This document shows, one piece after another, positions 29,692-40,342 of a stretch of DNA of 64,000 nt. The stretch lies in NCBI GenBank assembly GCA_963920635.1, contig OY987307.1, positions 13,283,735-13,347,734 on the forward strand, given 5' to 3'. The position numbers were made by a program, and so were the translations under genes. Under the pieces are notes generated by a model, which had not been told where the DNA came from, did not search any database, and worked only from the letters and a program-made list of their open reading frames with translations. Numbering within the stretch: position 1 is the stretch's first letter; the number at the start of each line of letters is the position of its first letter. Origin of the DNA: Pseudeuparius sepicola. Taxonomy: Eukaryota > Arthropoda > Insecta > Coleoptera > Anthribidae.

Positions 29692-32600
29692 ATGGAGAAT
29701 GATAGGATGATTGTCATAGGGCCGCTGCCTGGGGATCGCCAGGGCATGTCTGGAGCCGGCGCTGGGCATGACAGCGAGCGGGACGTCGGTGACAGGGCGC
29801 TGATGAGGCGGGCCCCTGTTGCACAAACAGCTACAGCCCAACAACAACACGAACATCTACAACATGGGAGCCAAACGAGAACTAGGGTTCCACCCACCGA
29901 AGGTGCTGCGCGGGAACTTCAGCCAGCGTTCACAGAGGCGGGATTACAACGACGACGCATGAAATGGACTGTGTCCATGAATGAATCGATTATGCGTATT
30001 TTCTACAGGGTGACAAACTTAGGACAAGAGATTATCGGCTACCGACAACAACTGCATGCCGAGTTCTGCAGGGAGTTTCCACACATGCAAGTGTCTGAAC
30101 AAAGAGTGTCAGATCAGTATCGAACTATTCTAAGAAATAACCGAATTCCAGAAACGCGACTTAACGCTATCAAACGGGAAGTTGAGCTAGAGATCCACGG
30201 CGAACACATAGATATAGATGACAACAACAACAATGGGGAACTTCAAGAGCCTGGACAACAACTAGAAGCCGAAACGGTAGAACCAACAACCGAGAGTCTG
30301 GAACGGGTTAACGAAGAACATTTTGAAGGCTTGGACACACATATGAGACAGGCAGTATTGCGATACGAAGGCACAGACCCACTTAGCAGGCCACCGCTAC
30401 CAAGATTAAATTCTTCCAGGAAACTTGCGATCGTGCTCGATCTTATGAACACAAGAATTTTACCAAGCTATGTTTCAGTGACACCAACATTAGAACGCAT
30501 GCACATGTTAATCTACTGTGCCGCAACGGCAGTCATCACTGTAATGGGTGCCAAGATCCGAACGGCCCAAGAGTTGAATCGTGCAAGACCAGAACCACGA
30601 ATGGCTCAATGGGAAATGCGACTAAATCGGAAGATCGAGAGTCTCCGTAAAGACATAGGACAAGTGACGGAATATATCAGAGGAGTTAGAACTAGAAGGA
30701 TCCAGAGGGCGGTGCAGGCAGTAATGAGCCGCACCCAAATGCATTCTCGGCATGACCCCGCGAACATCACTGCTCAACAATGTCTTGACACATTAAAACA
30801 AAAACTTTCTGTTTTCGCAGGGCGTCTGAGGAGATACAAGGCTAGTAACAACAGGAAACGAGACAATAAACTCTTTGAACGATCAGAAAAGGGTTTCTAC
30901 CGTGCTTTTAATTCTAGCGCCGATGCCACAAATGCGAGTTACCCTAGCAGAGAACAGGTCGACGGTTTCTGGAGAAATCAACTTGCCACACCAGGTCCAT
31001 ACAATGTCAGTGCAAGCTGGATCAGCGAAGAACGCGAGATGGGCCGGAACTATAGCCAGATGCAACACGAGCAATTCACAACCGCTGAGGTCTCCGATGT
31101 CATCAAGAATTCCCACAACTGGAAGGCACCAGGTCCAGATCATCTCCAAAATTATTGGATTAAGAAGTTGTGGTGCACGCATGAACAAATAACTACCTTA
31201 ATTAATGAAGTCTTGCTCGATCCTCTGAAAATGCCATTGTTTCTTACACAGGGTGCAACTTACCTGTTACCAAAAGACCAGCGGAATACGGATAACCCTG
31301 CCAAGTACCGCCCAATAACCTGCTTGCCTACGCTTTACAAGATAATCACATCTTGCCTTACGCAGCGAATATATGCTCACTGCGAGCGGAACAACATCAT
31401 TGCAATGCAGCAGAAGGGCTGCTCGAAGGGCGCAATGGGATGCAAAGAGCAACTCATCATAGACTCTGTCATCTGCAACCAGGCTCATTCCAAGCAACGA
31501 AACCTCCACATGGCTTATGTGGACTACAAAAAAGCATTTGATTCCGTACCTCACGACTGGCTCACAGGTATCTTAAAGCTGTATAAAATAGATCATCATA
31601 CAGTTTCCTTTTTAGAACACGTTATGACAACCTGGCGCACTAAGATACAACTCAGAACCGCAGACAGTAACATCGAGACCGACACAATCAACATCCGAAG
31701 AGGGATTTTCCAAGGAGATTCACTCAGTCCACTGTGGTTCTGCATGGCGATGAACCCTCTATCACATCGGTTGAACTCTACAAAATATGGCTTCGCTATC
31801 AAAAGCAACAACGCAGAAGCGATCAAGTTGAATCACCTATTATATATGGATGATTTAAAACTGATCGCCGCAACCAAAAACCAACTAACGCAAATGCTTA
31901 AAATTGTAGAGGAGTTCTCCAGGGACATCGGAATGCTGTTTGGACTGGACAAGTGCCGCACCCTTAATATCATCCGGGGAAAGCTCGAACAAAGCGCACA
32001 CGAGATGCAGGACGGCCAGGAGATCGAAGCAATGAGCAAGGGAGATACATACAAGTATCTCGGGATGAAACAAGCTCAAAGGATAGACCATCGAACAATG
32101 AAGACTGATTTAACGAATGAATTCATCAAGAGAGTAAGACAAGTAGTGCGAACTGATCTTAACAGCAGGAATTTGTTTAAGGCCCTGAACACGTATGCGT
32201 GCTCTGTACTCAGCTATTCGTTCGGAATAGTGAATTGGACCAACACGGACATCAACAACCTGCAACGAAAAGTTAGGACACTACTGACAAAAGCTCATAA
32301 ACATCATCCCCGTAGCGCCGTAGAAAGAACAACTCTGCCACGTCAACTAGGAGGAAGAGGATTGGCAGATCTCAGCAAGCAATTGGACCAACAAATATTA
32401 AATCTGCGTAATTATTTCTACAGGCAGGCCAACAGCTCCACACTACATAGGGCTATATGCGGAGCAGACGTCTCAACACCGCTACGTCTGACGGAACACG
32501 AGCGTCAAAATCACCACCGAACCGACAACGATAAACTACAGAGGTGGTTGGGGAAGCCGCTGCACGGGAGACATCCTAATGAGGTTAACCAGGAACATGT

Positions 32601-33357
32601 CGACAAGTTAGCGTCGAACTATTGGCTGACCTCGGGACGAATGTTCCCCGAGACGGAAGGCTTCCTACTGGCCATACAAGATCAGGTTATACCAACTCGC
32701 AACTACCTAAAATTCATTGTAGGAGATGCATCGGTAGTGGATGACAGATGCAGATACGGGTGCCCAACTTCAGAAACAATCCAGCACATAACAGGAGGAT
32801 GTCAGATGTTCGCATCAACGGAATATAAGGAACGACACGATTCGGTTGCCAAGATCTTGCACCGGGAACTGGCGGAAAAGCTGCTGCTTGTGCAGACAGA
32901 AAGGGTCCCATATTACAACTACACACCTGAGCCTGTTCTTGAGAACAGCAACTACAAGATGTACTGGGATCGTACAGTTCTGACAGATCAACGAGTTGCC
33001 CATAACAGACCGGACCTTATAATAGTTGATAAAATTTCTAGGAAGACAACTCTGATTGATGTGGCCATCCCGAACAACAACAACCTGCGTGTGAAGCAAG
33101 TCGAGAAGATCGCGAAGTACAGAGACTTAGAAGAAAGAATTAGAAGGCAATGGGAAATGGAGAACGTCCAGACGATTCCAATCATCATGTCAACAACTGG
33201 TGTTATACCAAAAAGTTTGCTGAGAAACATCAAGGAGCTGAATCTAACTGATAGTCTTTACAGGTCCATGCAGAAAGCGGTACTACTTGCGACAGCCCGA
33301 ACCGTCAGGAAATTCATGGGGAATGCAGGATCGTCCAAGAACATCAATGTCACCTAG
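29692..33357 (+). CDS. LINE polyprotein: DNA-binding region, RT and restriction-like endonuclease (intact)
   Basis: 1221 residues. Residues ~85-155 form a helical, possibly Myb/SANT-like region; ~170-210 an Asn/Glu linker. The RT spans roughly 460-800 with AYVDYKKAFDSVPH, FQGDSLSPLW and YMDD at 718-721. The C-terminal endonuclease has C1020, C1024, H1032, C1037, then P1107-D1108 and D1123. It nicks target DNA and reverse-transcribes the element RNA at the nick (target-primed). A single ORF with CCHC plus PD...D places it with the R2/R4/Dong group rather than APE-type LINEs; the TAA target favours Dong/R4. Stop TAG at 33,355-33,357. Confidence 0.94.
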   Translation: MENDRMIVIGPLPGDRQGMSGAGAGHDSERDVGDRALMRRAPVAQTATAQQQHEHLQHGSQTRTRVPPTEGAARELQPAFTEAGLQRRRMKWTVSMNESIMRIFYRVTNLGQEIIGYRQQLHAEFCREFPHMQVSEQRVSDQYRTILRNNRIPETRLNAIKREVELEIHGEHIDIDDNNNNGELQEPGQQLEAETVEPTTESLERVNEEHFEGLDTHMRQAVLRYEGTDPLSRPPLPRLNSSRKLAIVLDLMNTRILPSYVSVTPTLERMHMLIYCAATAVITVMGAKIRTAQELNRARPEPRMAQWEMRLNRKIESLRKDIGQVTEYIRGVRTRRIQRAVQAVMSRTQMHSRHDPANITAQQCLDTLKQKLSVFAGRLRRYKASNNRKRDNKLFERSEKGFYRAFNSSADATNASYPSREQVDGFWRNQLATPGPYNVSASWISEEREMGRNYSQMQHEQFTTAEVSDVIKNSHNWKAPGPDHLQNYWIKKLWCTHEQITTLINEVLLDPLKMPLFLTQGATYLLPKDQRNTDNPAKYRPITCLPTLYKIITSCLTQRIYAHCERNNIIAMQQKGCSKGAMGCKEQLIIDSVICNQAHSKQRNLHMAYVDYKKAFDSVPHDWLTGILKLYKIDHHTVSFLEHVMTTWRTKIQLRTADSNIETDTINIRRGIFQGDSLSPLWFCMAMNPLSHRLNSTKYGFAIKSNNAEAIKLNHLLYMDDLKLIAATKNQLTQMLKIVEEFSRDIGMLFGLDKCRTLNIIRGKLEQSAHEMQDGQEIEAMSKGDTYKYLGMKQAQRIDHRTMKTDLTNEFIKRVRQVVRTDLNSRNLFKALNTYACSVLSYSFGIVNWTNTDINNLQRKVRTLLTKAHKHHPRSAVERTTLPRQLGGRGLADLSKQLDQQILNLRNYFYRQANSSTLHRAICGADVSTPLRLTEHERQNHHRTDNDKLQRWLGKPLHGRHPNEVNQEHVDKLASNYWLTSGRMFPETEGFLLAIQDQVIPTRNYLKFIVGDASVVDDRCRYGCPTSETIQHITGGCQMFASTEYKERHDSVAKILHRELAEKLLLVQTERVPYYNYTPEPVLENSNYKMYWDRTVLTDQRVAHNRPDLIIVDKISRKTTLIDVAIPNNNNLRVKQVEKIAKYRDLEERIRRQWEMENVQTIPIIMSTTGVIPKSLLRNIKELNLTDSLYRSMQKAVLLATARTVRKFMGNAGSSKNINVT

Positions 33358-33390
33358 GGCCCGATAACATGGCAAGGGTCTCGTCCGAGC

Positions 33391-33425
33391 CAGATCCTTT
33401 TGGTATCCGGGATGCCCGGGATCTG
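33391..33425 (+). other. LINE copy 4 3' UTR stem-loop
   Basis: Outer stem CAGATCC/GGATCTG and inner GGTATC/GATGCC. The latter keeps pairing through a U-G wobble where other copies have GATACC. Confidence 0.6.
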
Positions 33426-33511
33426 AGTGAATGTTCCCCGTAGAGGGAGTGCGAATGCCTTTTGGCTAAGTCGAGATAATAATAATAATAAGAATAATAA
33501 TAAGAATAATA

Positions 33512-33944
33512 AGAAGACAACTCTGATTGATGTGGCCATCCCGAACAACAACAACCTGCGTGTGAAGCAAGTCGAGAAGATCGCGAAGTACAGAGACTTA
33601 GAAGAACGAATTAGAAGGCAATGGGAAATGGAGAACGTCCAGACGATTCCAATCATCATTTCAACAACTGGTGTTATACCAAAAAGTTTGCTGAGAAACA
33701 TCAAGGAGCTGAATCTAACTGATAGTCTTTACAGGTCCATGCAGAAAGCGGTACTACTTGCGACAGCCCGAACCGTCAGGAAATTCATGGGGAATGCAGG
33801 ATCGTCCAAGAACATCAATGTCACCTAGGGCCCGATAACATGGCAAGGGTCTCGTCCGAGCCAGATCCTTTTGGTATCCGGGATGCCCGGGATCTGAGTG
33901 AATGTTCCCCGTAGAGGGAGTGCGAATGCCTTTTGGCTAAGTCG
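33512..33944 (+). mobile_element. Dong/R4-like LINE copy 5, 5'-truncated (433 bp)
   Basis: Contains only the last ~105 codons and the 3' UTR, after an impure TAA/TAAG tract (33,476-33,511). Nearly identical to the 3' end of copy 4. Confidence 0.9.
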
Positions 33945-33966
33945 ATAATAATAATAATAATAATAA

Positions 33967-36335
33967 GGTCTCCGATGTCATCAAGAATTCCCACAACTGG
34001 AAGGCACCAGGTCCAGATCATCTCCAAAATTATTGGATTAAGAAGTTGTGGTGCACGCATGAACAGATAACTACCTTAATTAATGAAGTCTTGCTCGATC
34101 CTCTGAAAATGCCATTGTTTCTTACACAGGGTGCAACCTACCTGTTACCAAAAGACCAGCGGAATACGGATAACCCTGCCAAGTACCGCCCAATAACCTG
34201 CTTGCCTACGCTGTACAAGATAATCACATCTTGCCTTACGCAGCGAATATATGCTCACTGCGAGCGGAACAACATCATTGCAATGCAGCAGAAGGGCTGC
34301 TCGAAGGGCGCAATGGGATGCAAAGAGCAACTCATCATAGACTCTGTCATCTGCAACCAGGCTCATTCCAAGCAACGAAACCTCCACATGGCTTATGTGG
34401 ACTACAAAAAAGCATTTGATTCCGTACCTCACGACTGGCTCACAGGTATCTTAAAGCTGTATAAAATAGATCATCATACAGTTTCCTTTTTAGAACACGT
34501 TATGACAACCTGGCGCACTAAGATACAACTCAGAACCGCAGACAGTAACATCGAGACCGACACAATCAACATCCAAGGAGATTCACTCAGTCCACTGTGG
34601 TTCTGCATGGCGATGAACCCTCTATCACATCGGTTGAACTCTACAAAATATGGCTTCGCTATCAAAAGCAACAACGCAGAAGCGATCAAGTTGAATCACC
34701 TATTATATATGGATGATTTAAAACTGATCGCAGCAACCAAAAACCAACTACCGCAAATGCTTAAAATTGTAGAGTTCTCCAGGGACATCGGAATGCTGTT
34801 TGGACTGGACAAGTGCCGCACCCTTACTATCATCCGCGGAAAGCTCGAACAAAGCGCACACGAGATGCAGGACGGCCAGGAGATCGAAGCAATGAGCAAG
34901 GGAGATACATACAAGTATCTCGGGATGAAACAAGCTCAAAGGATAGACCATCGAACAATGAAGACTGATTTAACGAATGAATTCATCAAGAGAGTAAGAC
35001 AAGTAGTGCGAACTGATCTTAACAGCAGGAATTTGTTTAAGGCCCTGAACACGTATGCGTGCTCTGTACTCAGCTATTCGTTCGGAATAGTGAATTGGAC
35101 CAACACGGACATCAACAACCTGCAACGAAAAGTTAGGACACTACTAACAAAAGCTCATAAACATCATCCCCGTAGCGCCGTAGAAAGAATAACTCTGCCA
35201 CGTCAACTAGGAGGAAGAGGATTGGCAGATCTCAGCAAGCAATTGGACCAACAAATATTAAATCTGCGTAATTATTTCTACAGGCAGGCCAACAGCTCCA
35301 CACTACATAGGGCTATATGCGGAGCAGACGTCTCAACACCGCTACGTCTGACGGAACACGAGCGTCAAAATCACCACCGAACCGACAACGATAAACTACA
35401 GAGGTGGTTGGGGAAGCCGCTGCACGGGAGGCATCCTAATGAGGTTAACCAGGAACATGTCGACAAGTTAGCGTCGAACTATTGTCTGACCTCGGGACGA
35501 ATGTTCCCCGAGACGGAAGGCTTCCTACTGGCCATACAAGATCAGGTTATACCAACTCGCAACTACCTAAAATTCATTGTAGGAGATGCATCGGTAGTGG
35601 ATGACAGATGCAGATACGGGTGCCCAACTTCAGAAACAATCCAGCACATAACAGGAGGATGTCAGATGTTCGCATCAACGGAATATAAGAAACGACACGA
35701 TTCGGTTGCCAAGATCTTGCACCAGGAACTGGCGGAAAAGCTGCTGCTTGTGCAGGCAGAGAGGGTCCCATATTACAACTACACACCTGAGCCTGTTCTT
35801 GAGAACAGCAACTACAAGATGTACTGGGATCGTACAGTTCTGACAGATCAACGAGTTGCCCATAACAGACCGGACCTTATAATAGTTGATAAAATTTCTA
35901 GGCAGACAACTCTGATTGATGTGGCCATCCCGAACAACAACAACCTGCGTGTGAAGCAAGTCGAGAAGATCGCGAAGTACAGAGATTTAGAAGAACGAAT
36001 TAGAAGGCAATGGGAAATGGAGAACGTCCAGACGATTCCAATCATCATGTCAACAACTGGTGTTATACCAAAAAGTTTGCTGAGAAACATCAAGGAGCTG
36101 GGTCTAACTGACAGTCTTTACAGGTCCATGCAGAAAGCGGCACTACTTGCGACAGCCCGAACCGTCAGGAAATTCATGGGGAATGCAGGATCACCCAACA
36201 ACATCAATGTCACCTAAGGCCCGATAACATGGCAAGGGTCTCGTCCGAGCCAGATCCTTATGGTATCCGGGATACCCGGGATCTGAGTGAATGTTCCCCG
36301 TAGAGGGAGTGCGAATGCCTTTTGGCTAAGTCGAG
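33967..36335 (+). mobile_element. Dong/R4-like LINE copy 6, 5'-truncated
   Basis: Begins within the region before RT, directly after (TAA)n at 33,945-33,966, and ends at the usual GTCGAG. Open frame 34,046-36,217 (723 codons). A 15-bp deletion at ~34,573 removes five residues just before QGDSLSP and a 3-bp deletion lies near 34,772; both keep the frame. Confidence 0.92.
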
Positions 36336-36349
36336 ATAATAAAATAAAA

Positions 36350-37617
36350 GGCCCTGAACACGTATGCGTGCTCTGTACTACAGCTATTCGTTTGGAATAG
36401 TGAATTGGACCAACACGGACATCAACAACCCGCAGCGAAAAGTTAGGACACTACTGACAATAGCTCATAAACATCATCCCCGTAGCGCCGTAGAAAGAAC
36501 TACTCTGCCACGTCAACTAGGAGGAAGAGGATTGGCAGACCTCAGCAAGCAATTGGACCAACAAATAATAAATCTGCGTAATTATTTCCAGAGACAGGCC
36601 AACAGCTCCACACTACATAAAGCTATATGCGGAGCAGACGTCTCAACACCGCTACGTCTGACGGAACACGAGCATCAAAATCACCACCGAACCGACAACG
36701 ATACACTACAGAGGTGGTTGGAGAAGCCGCTGCACGGGAGGCATCCTAATGAGGTCAGCCAGTAACATGTCGACAAGTTAGCGTCGAACTACTGGCTGAC
36801 CTCGGGAAGAATGTTCCCCGAGACGGAAGGCTTCTTACTGGCCATACAAGATCAGGTTATACCAACTCGCAACTACCTAAAATTCATTGTAGGAGATGCA
36901 TCGGTAGTGGATGACAGATGCAGATACGGGTGCCCAACTTCAGAAACAATCCAGCACATAACAGGAGGATGTCAGATGTTCGCATCAACGGAATATAAGG
37001 AACGACACGATTCGGTTGCCAAGATCTTGCACCAGGAACTGGGGGAAAAACTGCTGCTTGTGCAGGCAGAGAGGGTCCCATCTTACAGCTACACACCGGA
37101 GCCTGTTCTTGAGAACAGCAACTACAAGATGTACTGGGATCGTACAGTTCTGACAGATCAAGGAGTTGCCCATAACAGACCGGACCTTATAATAGTTGAT
37201 AAAATTTCTAGGAAGACAACTCTGATTGATGCGTGTGAAGCAAGTCGAGAAGATCGCGAAGTACAGAGATTTAGAAGAACGAATTAGAAGGCAATGGGAA
37301 ATGGAAAACGTCAAGACGATTCCAATTATCGTGTCAACAACTGGTGTTATACCAAAAAGTTTGCTGAGAAACATAAAAGAGCTGGGTCTAACTGATAGTC
37401 TTTACAGGTCCATGCAGAAAGCGGTACTACTTGCGACAGCCCGAATCGTCAGGAAATTCATGGGGAATGCAGGAACGTCCGACAACATCAATGTCATCTA
37501 AGGCCCGATAACATGGCAAGGGTCTCGTCCGAGCCAGATCCTTATGGTATCCGGGATACCCGGGATCTGAGTGAATGTTCCCCGTAGAGGGAGTGCGAAT
37601 GCCTTTTGGCTAAGTCG
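36350..37617 (+). mobile_element. Dong/R4-like LINE copy 7, truncated and degraded
   Basis: Starts in the post-RT region. It has a premature TAA at ~36,763, a deletion near 37,230 that shifts frame, and more substitutions than its neighbours. The preceding tract is an impure ATAATAAAATAAAA. Confidence 0.9.
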
Positions 37618-37633
37618 ATAATAATAATAATAA

Positions 37634-38736
37634 CGCTATGACAACCTGGCGCACTAAGATACAACTCAGAACCGCAGACAGTAACATCGAGACCGACACA
37701 ATCAACATCCGAAGAGGGATTTTCCAAGGAGATTCACTCAGTCCACTGTGGTTCTGCATGGCGATGAACCCTCTATCACATCGGTTGAACTCTACAAAAT
37801 ATGGCTTCGCTATCAAAAGCAACAACGCAGAAGCGATCAAGTTGAATCACCTATTATATATGGATGATTTAAAACTGATCGCCGCAACCAAAAACCAACT
37901 AACGCAAATGCTTAAAATTGTAGAGGAGTTCTCCAGGGACATCGGAATGCTGTTTGGACTGGACAAGTGCCGCTCGAACAAAGCGCACACGAGATGCAGG
38001 ACGGCCAGGAGATCGAAGCAATGAGCATGGGAGATACATACAAGTATCTCGGGATGAAACAAGCTCAAAGGATAGACCATCGAACAATGAAGACTGATTT
38101 AACGAATGAATTCATCAAGAGAGTAAGACAAGTAGTGCGAACTGATCTTAACAGCAGGAATTTGTTTAAGGCCCTGAAGTATGCGTGCTCTGTACTCAGC
38201 TATTCGTTCGGAATAGTGAATTGGACCAACACGGACATCAACAACCTGCAACGAAAAGTTAGGACACTACTGACAAAAGCTCATAAACGTCATCCTCGTA
38301 GCGCCGTAGAAAGAACAACTCTGCCACGTCAACTAGGAGGAAGAGGATTAGCAGATCTCAGCAAGCAATTGGACCAACAAATATTAAATCTGCGTAATTA
38401 TTTCTACAGGCAGGCCAACAGCTCCACACTACATAGGGCTATATGCGTCGTGTCAACAACTGGTGTCATACCAAAAAGTTTGCTGAGAAACATCAAAGAG
38501 CTGGGTCTAACTGATAATCTTTACAGGTCCATGCAGAAAGCGGTACTACTTGCGACAGCCCGAACCGTCAGAAAATTCATGGGGAGTGCAGGAACGTCCA
38601 ACAACATCAATGTCACCTAAGGCCCGATAACATGGCAAGGGTCTCGTCCGAGCCAGATCCTTATGGTATCCGGGATACCCGGGATCTGAGTGAATGTTCC
38701 CCAGAGAGGGAGTGCGAATGCCTTTTGGCTAAGGCG
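37634..38736 (+). mobile_element. Dong/R4-like LINE copy 8, truncated with large internal deletion
   Basis: Starts in the RT. A ~30-bp deletion near 37,973 shifts frame, and ~800 bp are missing at 38,449, fusing the post-RT region to the last ~55 codons. It ends GGCTAAGGCG before (TAA)n. Confidence 0.9.
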
Positions 38737-38754
38737 ATATAATAATAATAATAA
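38737..38754. repeat. (TAA)n shared by LINE copy 8 and SINE copy 2
   Basis: The 3' end of the plus-strand LINE meets the tail of a minus-strand SINE-like repeat at this tract. Confidence 0.85.
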
Positions 38755-39131
38755 TTCTCACCCTCACAATACTCCAAACTAGGAGTACCCCAGAAGCAAC
38801 CACATGCTTGTGCGGGGGAGGGGGGCAATTATTATTATTTTGTCTTCGTTGCCATTTGCAGCTAGGGCCGACTTTTTTCCTGATAGAACTAGGATAGCAT
38901 TCGCACAAGTACTACGGAAAATCATAGAAAACCGTAGTAATCCCAGTGAGTGTAGGTCAATTATTGAATCACACGGATAAAGCCTATTTAGGAGCAATAC
39001 CGTGAACCCACATTGGTCCAGCGCTCTTGGCCATGGCGGTGTTTTTCGTTAAAGACATGTGCATGTGCCTGCCTGGAACCAAGGTCGATCGAAGGCAGTT
39101 TAAAAAGTCAGCGCCGGTACGAGCGACGCGA
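38755..39131 (-). repeat. SINE-like repeat, copy 2 (inverted)
   Basis: Reverse complement of the family at 58-450, with the B-box-like GGTTCCAGGCAGG on the minus strand. Confidence 0.65.
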
Positions 39132-39930
39132 CCGCGTCCATCATCAATTCAATATTATTAATTGTATATTCCGCATGGAAGATATTGCAAAGACGATTGA
39201 AAAAGAAGAAAGAACGTACTCAATTTCAGGCGGTGGAGAAGAAGAAAGTAACGGAGGAGCAACCCTCCAGATTGATGTTTTCCTCTTAGGAGTTATGGCC
39301 CTACGACCCCTTTGTGTAAAAGTGCGGACAAAGTGCCGAGTGCGCTGGCACGTTTAGGCTAAGTTTTATATTGTAAATCTATAAATTCTAGCTCTGCTCC
39401 ATGTACTTTTAGACTTGATGTGCTTTTAGACTTGATCTGTAGCAGTAATCGCTGCCCTGTAACTATTAGAATAAAAATTGTTTTCAAAACTTATGTTCCT
39501 CGAAAGTTAATAATTTAAGTCAGTAAGTTGCTTTTCACGACACTCGTAGGTGAACGTTTTTAATAGGGTGGGGATATCTTTTATCATAACTTTATTATTT
39601 TTGAATTTATACCCTCTGTGCAGGAGAAATGTATTTTGCGGAGCTTTCGACACAAAAATTTATCCCGTTCGTTGTGAAACCTGCAGCCGTTTCCGGGAGA
39701 ATCTCTTTTGAAAATGAAAAGGTTGTCAGCTGAAAAAGTGTCGATAGTTTAAAAAGCAATGAAAACGTGGTCATCTTGTACCTTTGGGCATGTCTATAAA
39801 CCAAACGCTTAGCTGGCATTGTAAAATGAACCGGCACGAAGGCAGCGCATGTGCATTACTGTTTCACATTGTGCCGAGTGTAACCGAACGCATCGTACGA
39901 TTAAGTTATTTGGACTATTCCAATTCTATC
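39132..39930. other. Unassigned sequence between inverted SINE-like copies
   Basis: No recognisable gene. An ATG ORF at 39,175-39,357 (60 codons, acidic Glu-rich start) could be a small exon, but nothing supports translation. Confidence 0.4.
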
Positions 39931-40342
39931 AGGGCAGCGGTGGCGTCGCTCGTATCGGCGCTGACTTTTTTAACTGCATGTTTTTCTGCCTTCGATCGAC
40001 CTTGGTTCGAGGCAGGCGCATGCATGTCTTTAAAGAAAAACACCGCTATGGCCAAGAGCGCTGGACAAATATGTTCACGGTATTGCTCCTAAATAGCTTT
40101 ATCCGTGTGATTTACTAATTGTCATACACTCAATGTGATCACTACGGTTTTCTAGAGTTTTCCGTAGTACTTGAGCGAATGCTCTCCTAGTTCTATCGGG
40201 AAAAAAGTCGGCCCTAGCCGCAAATGGCAACGAAGACAAAATAATAGTAGTTGCCCCCGTCCCCCGCACAAGCACGTGGTTGCTTCTGGGGTACTCCTAG
40301 TTTGGTGTATTGTGAGGGTGAGAATTATTATTATTATTATTG
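39931..40342 (+). repeat. SINE-like repeat, copy 3, with (ATT)n tail
   Basis: Closest to copy 1; tail ATT at 40,325-40,342. No LINE has entered this tail. Confidence 0.65.

Larger units (their letters stand above)
29245..33475 (+). mobile_element. Dong/R4-like LINE copy 4, apparently full length
   Basis: It has a 5' UTR with five ~68-bp monomers, one uninterrupted 1221-codon ORF and a 3' UTR ending GGCTAAGTCGAG before a TAA tract. TAA tracts at both ends match the known preference of Dong for TAA repeats. It is the best candidate here for an active source element. Confidence 0.94.

Noticed and set aside
29178..33511. Could the TAA and monomer repeats be a CRISPR array?
   Set aside because: Units are contiguous degenerate monomers with no unique spacers, in a eukaryotic retrotransposon UTR.
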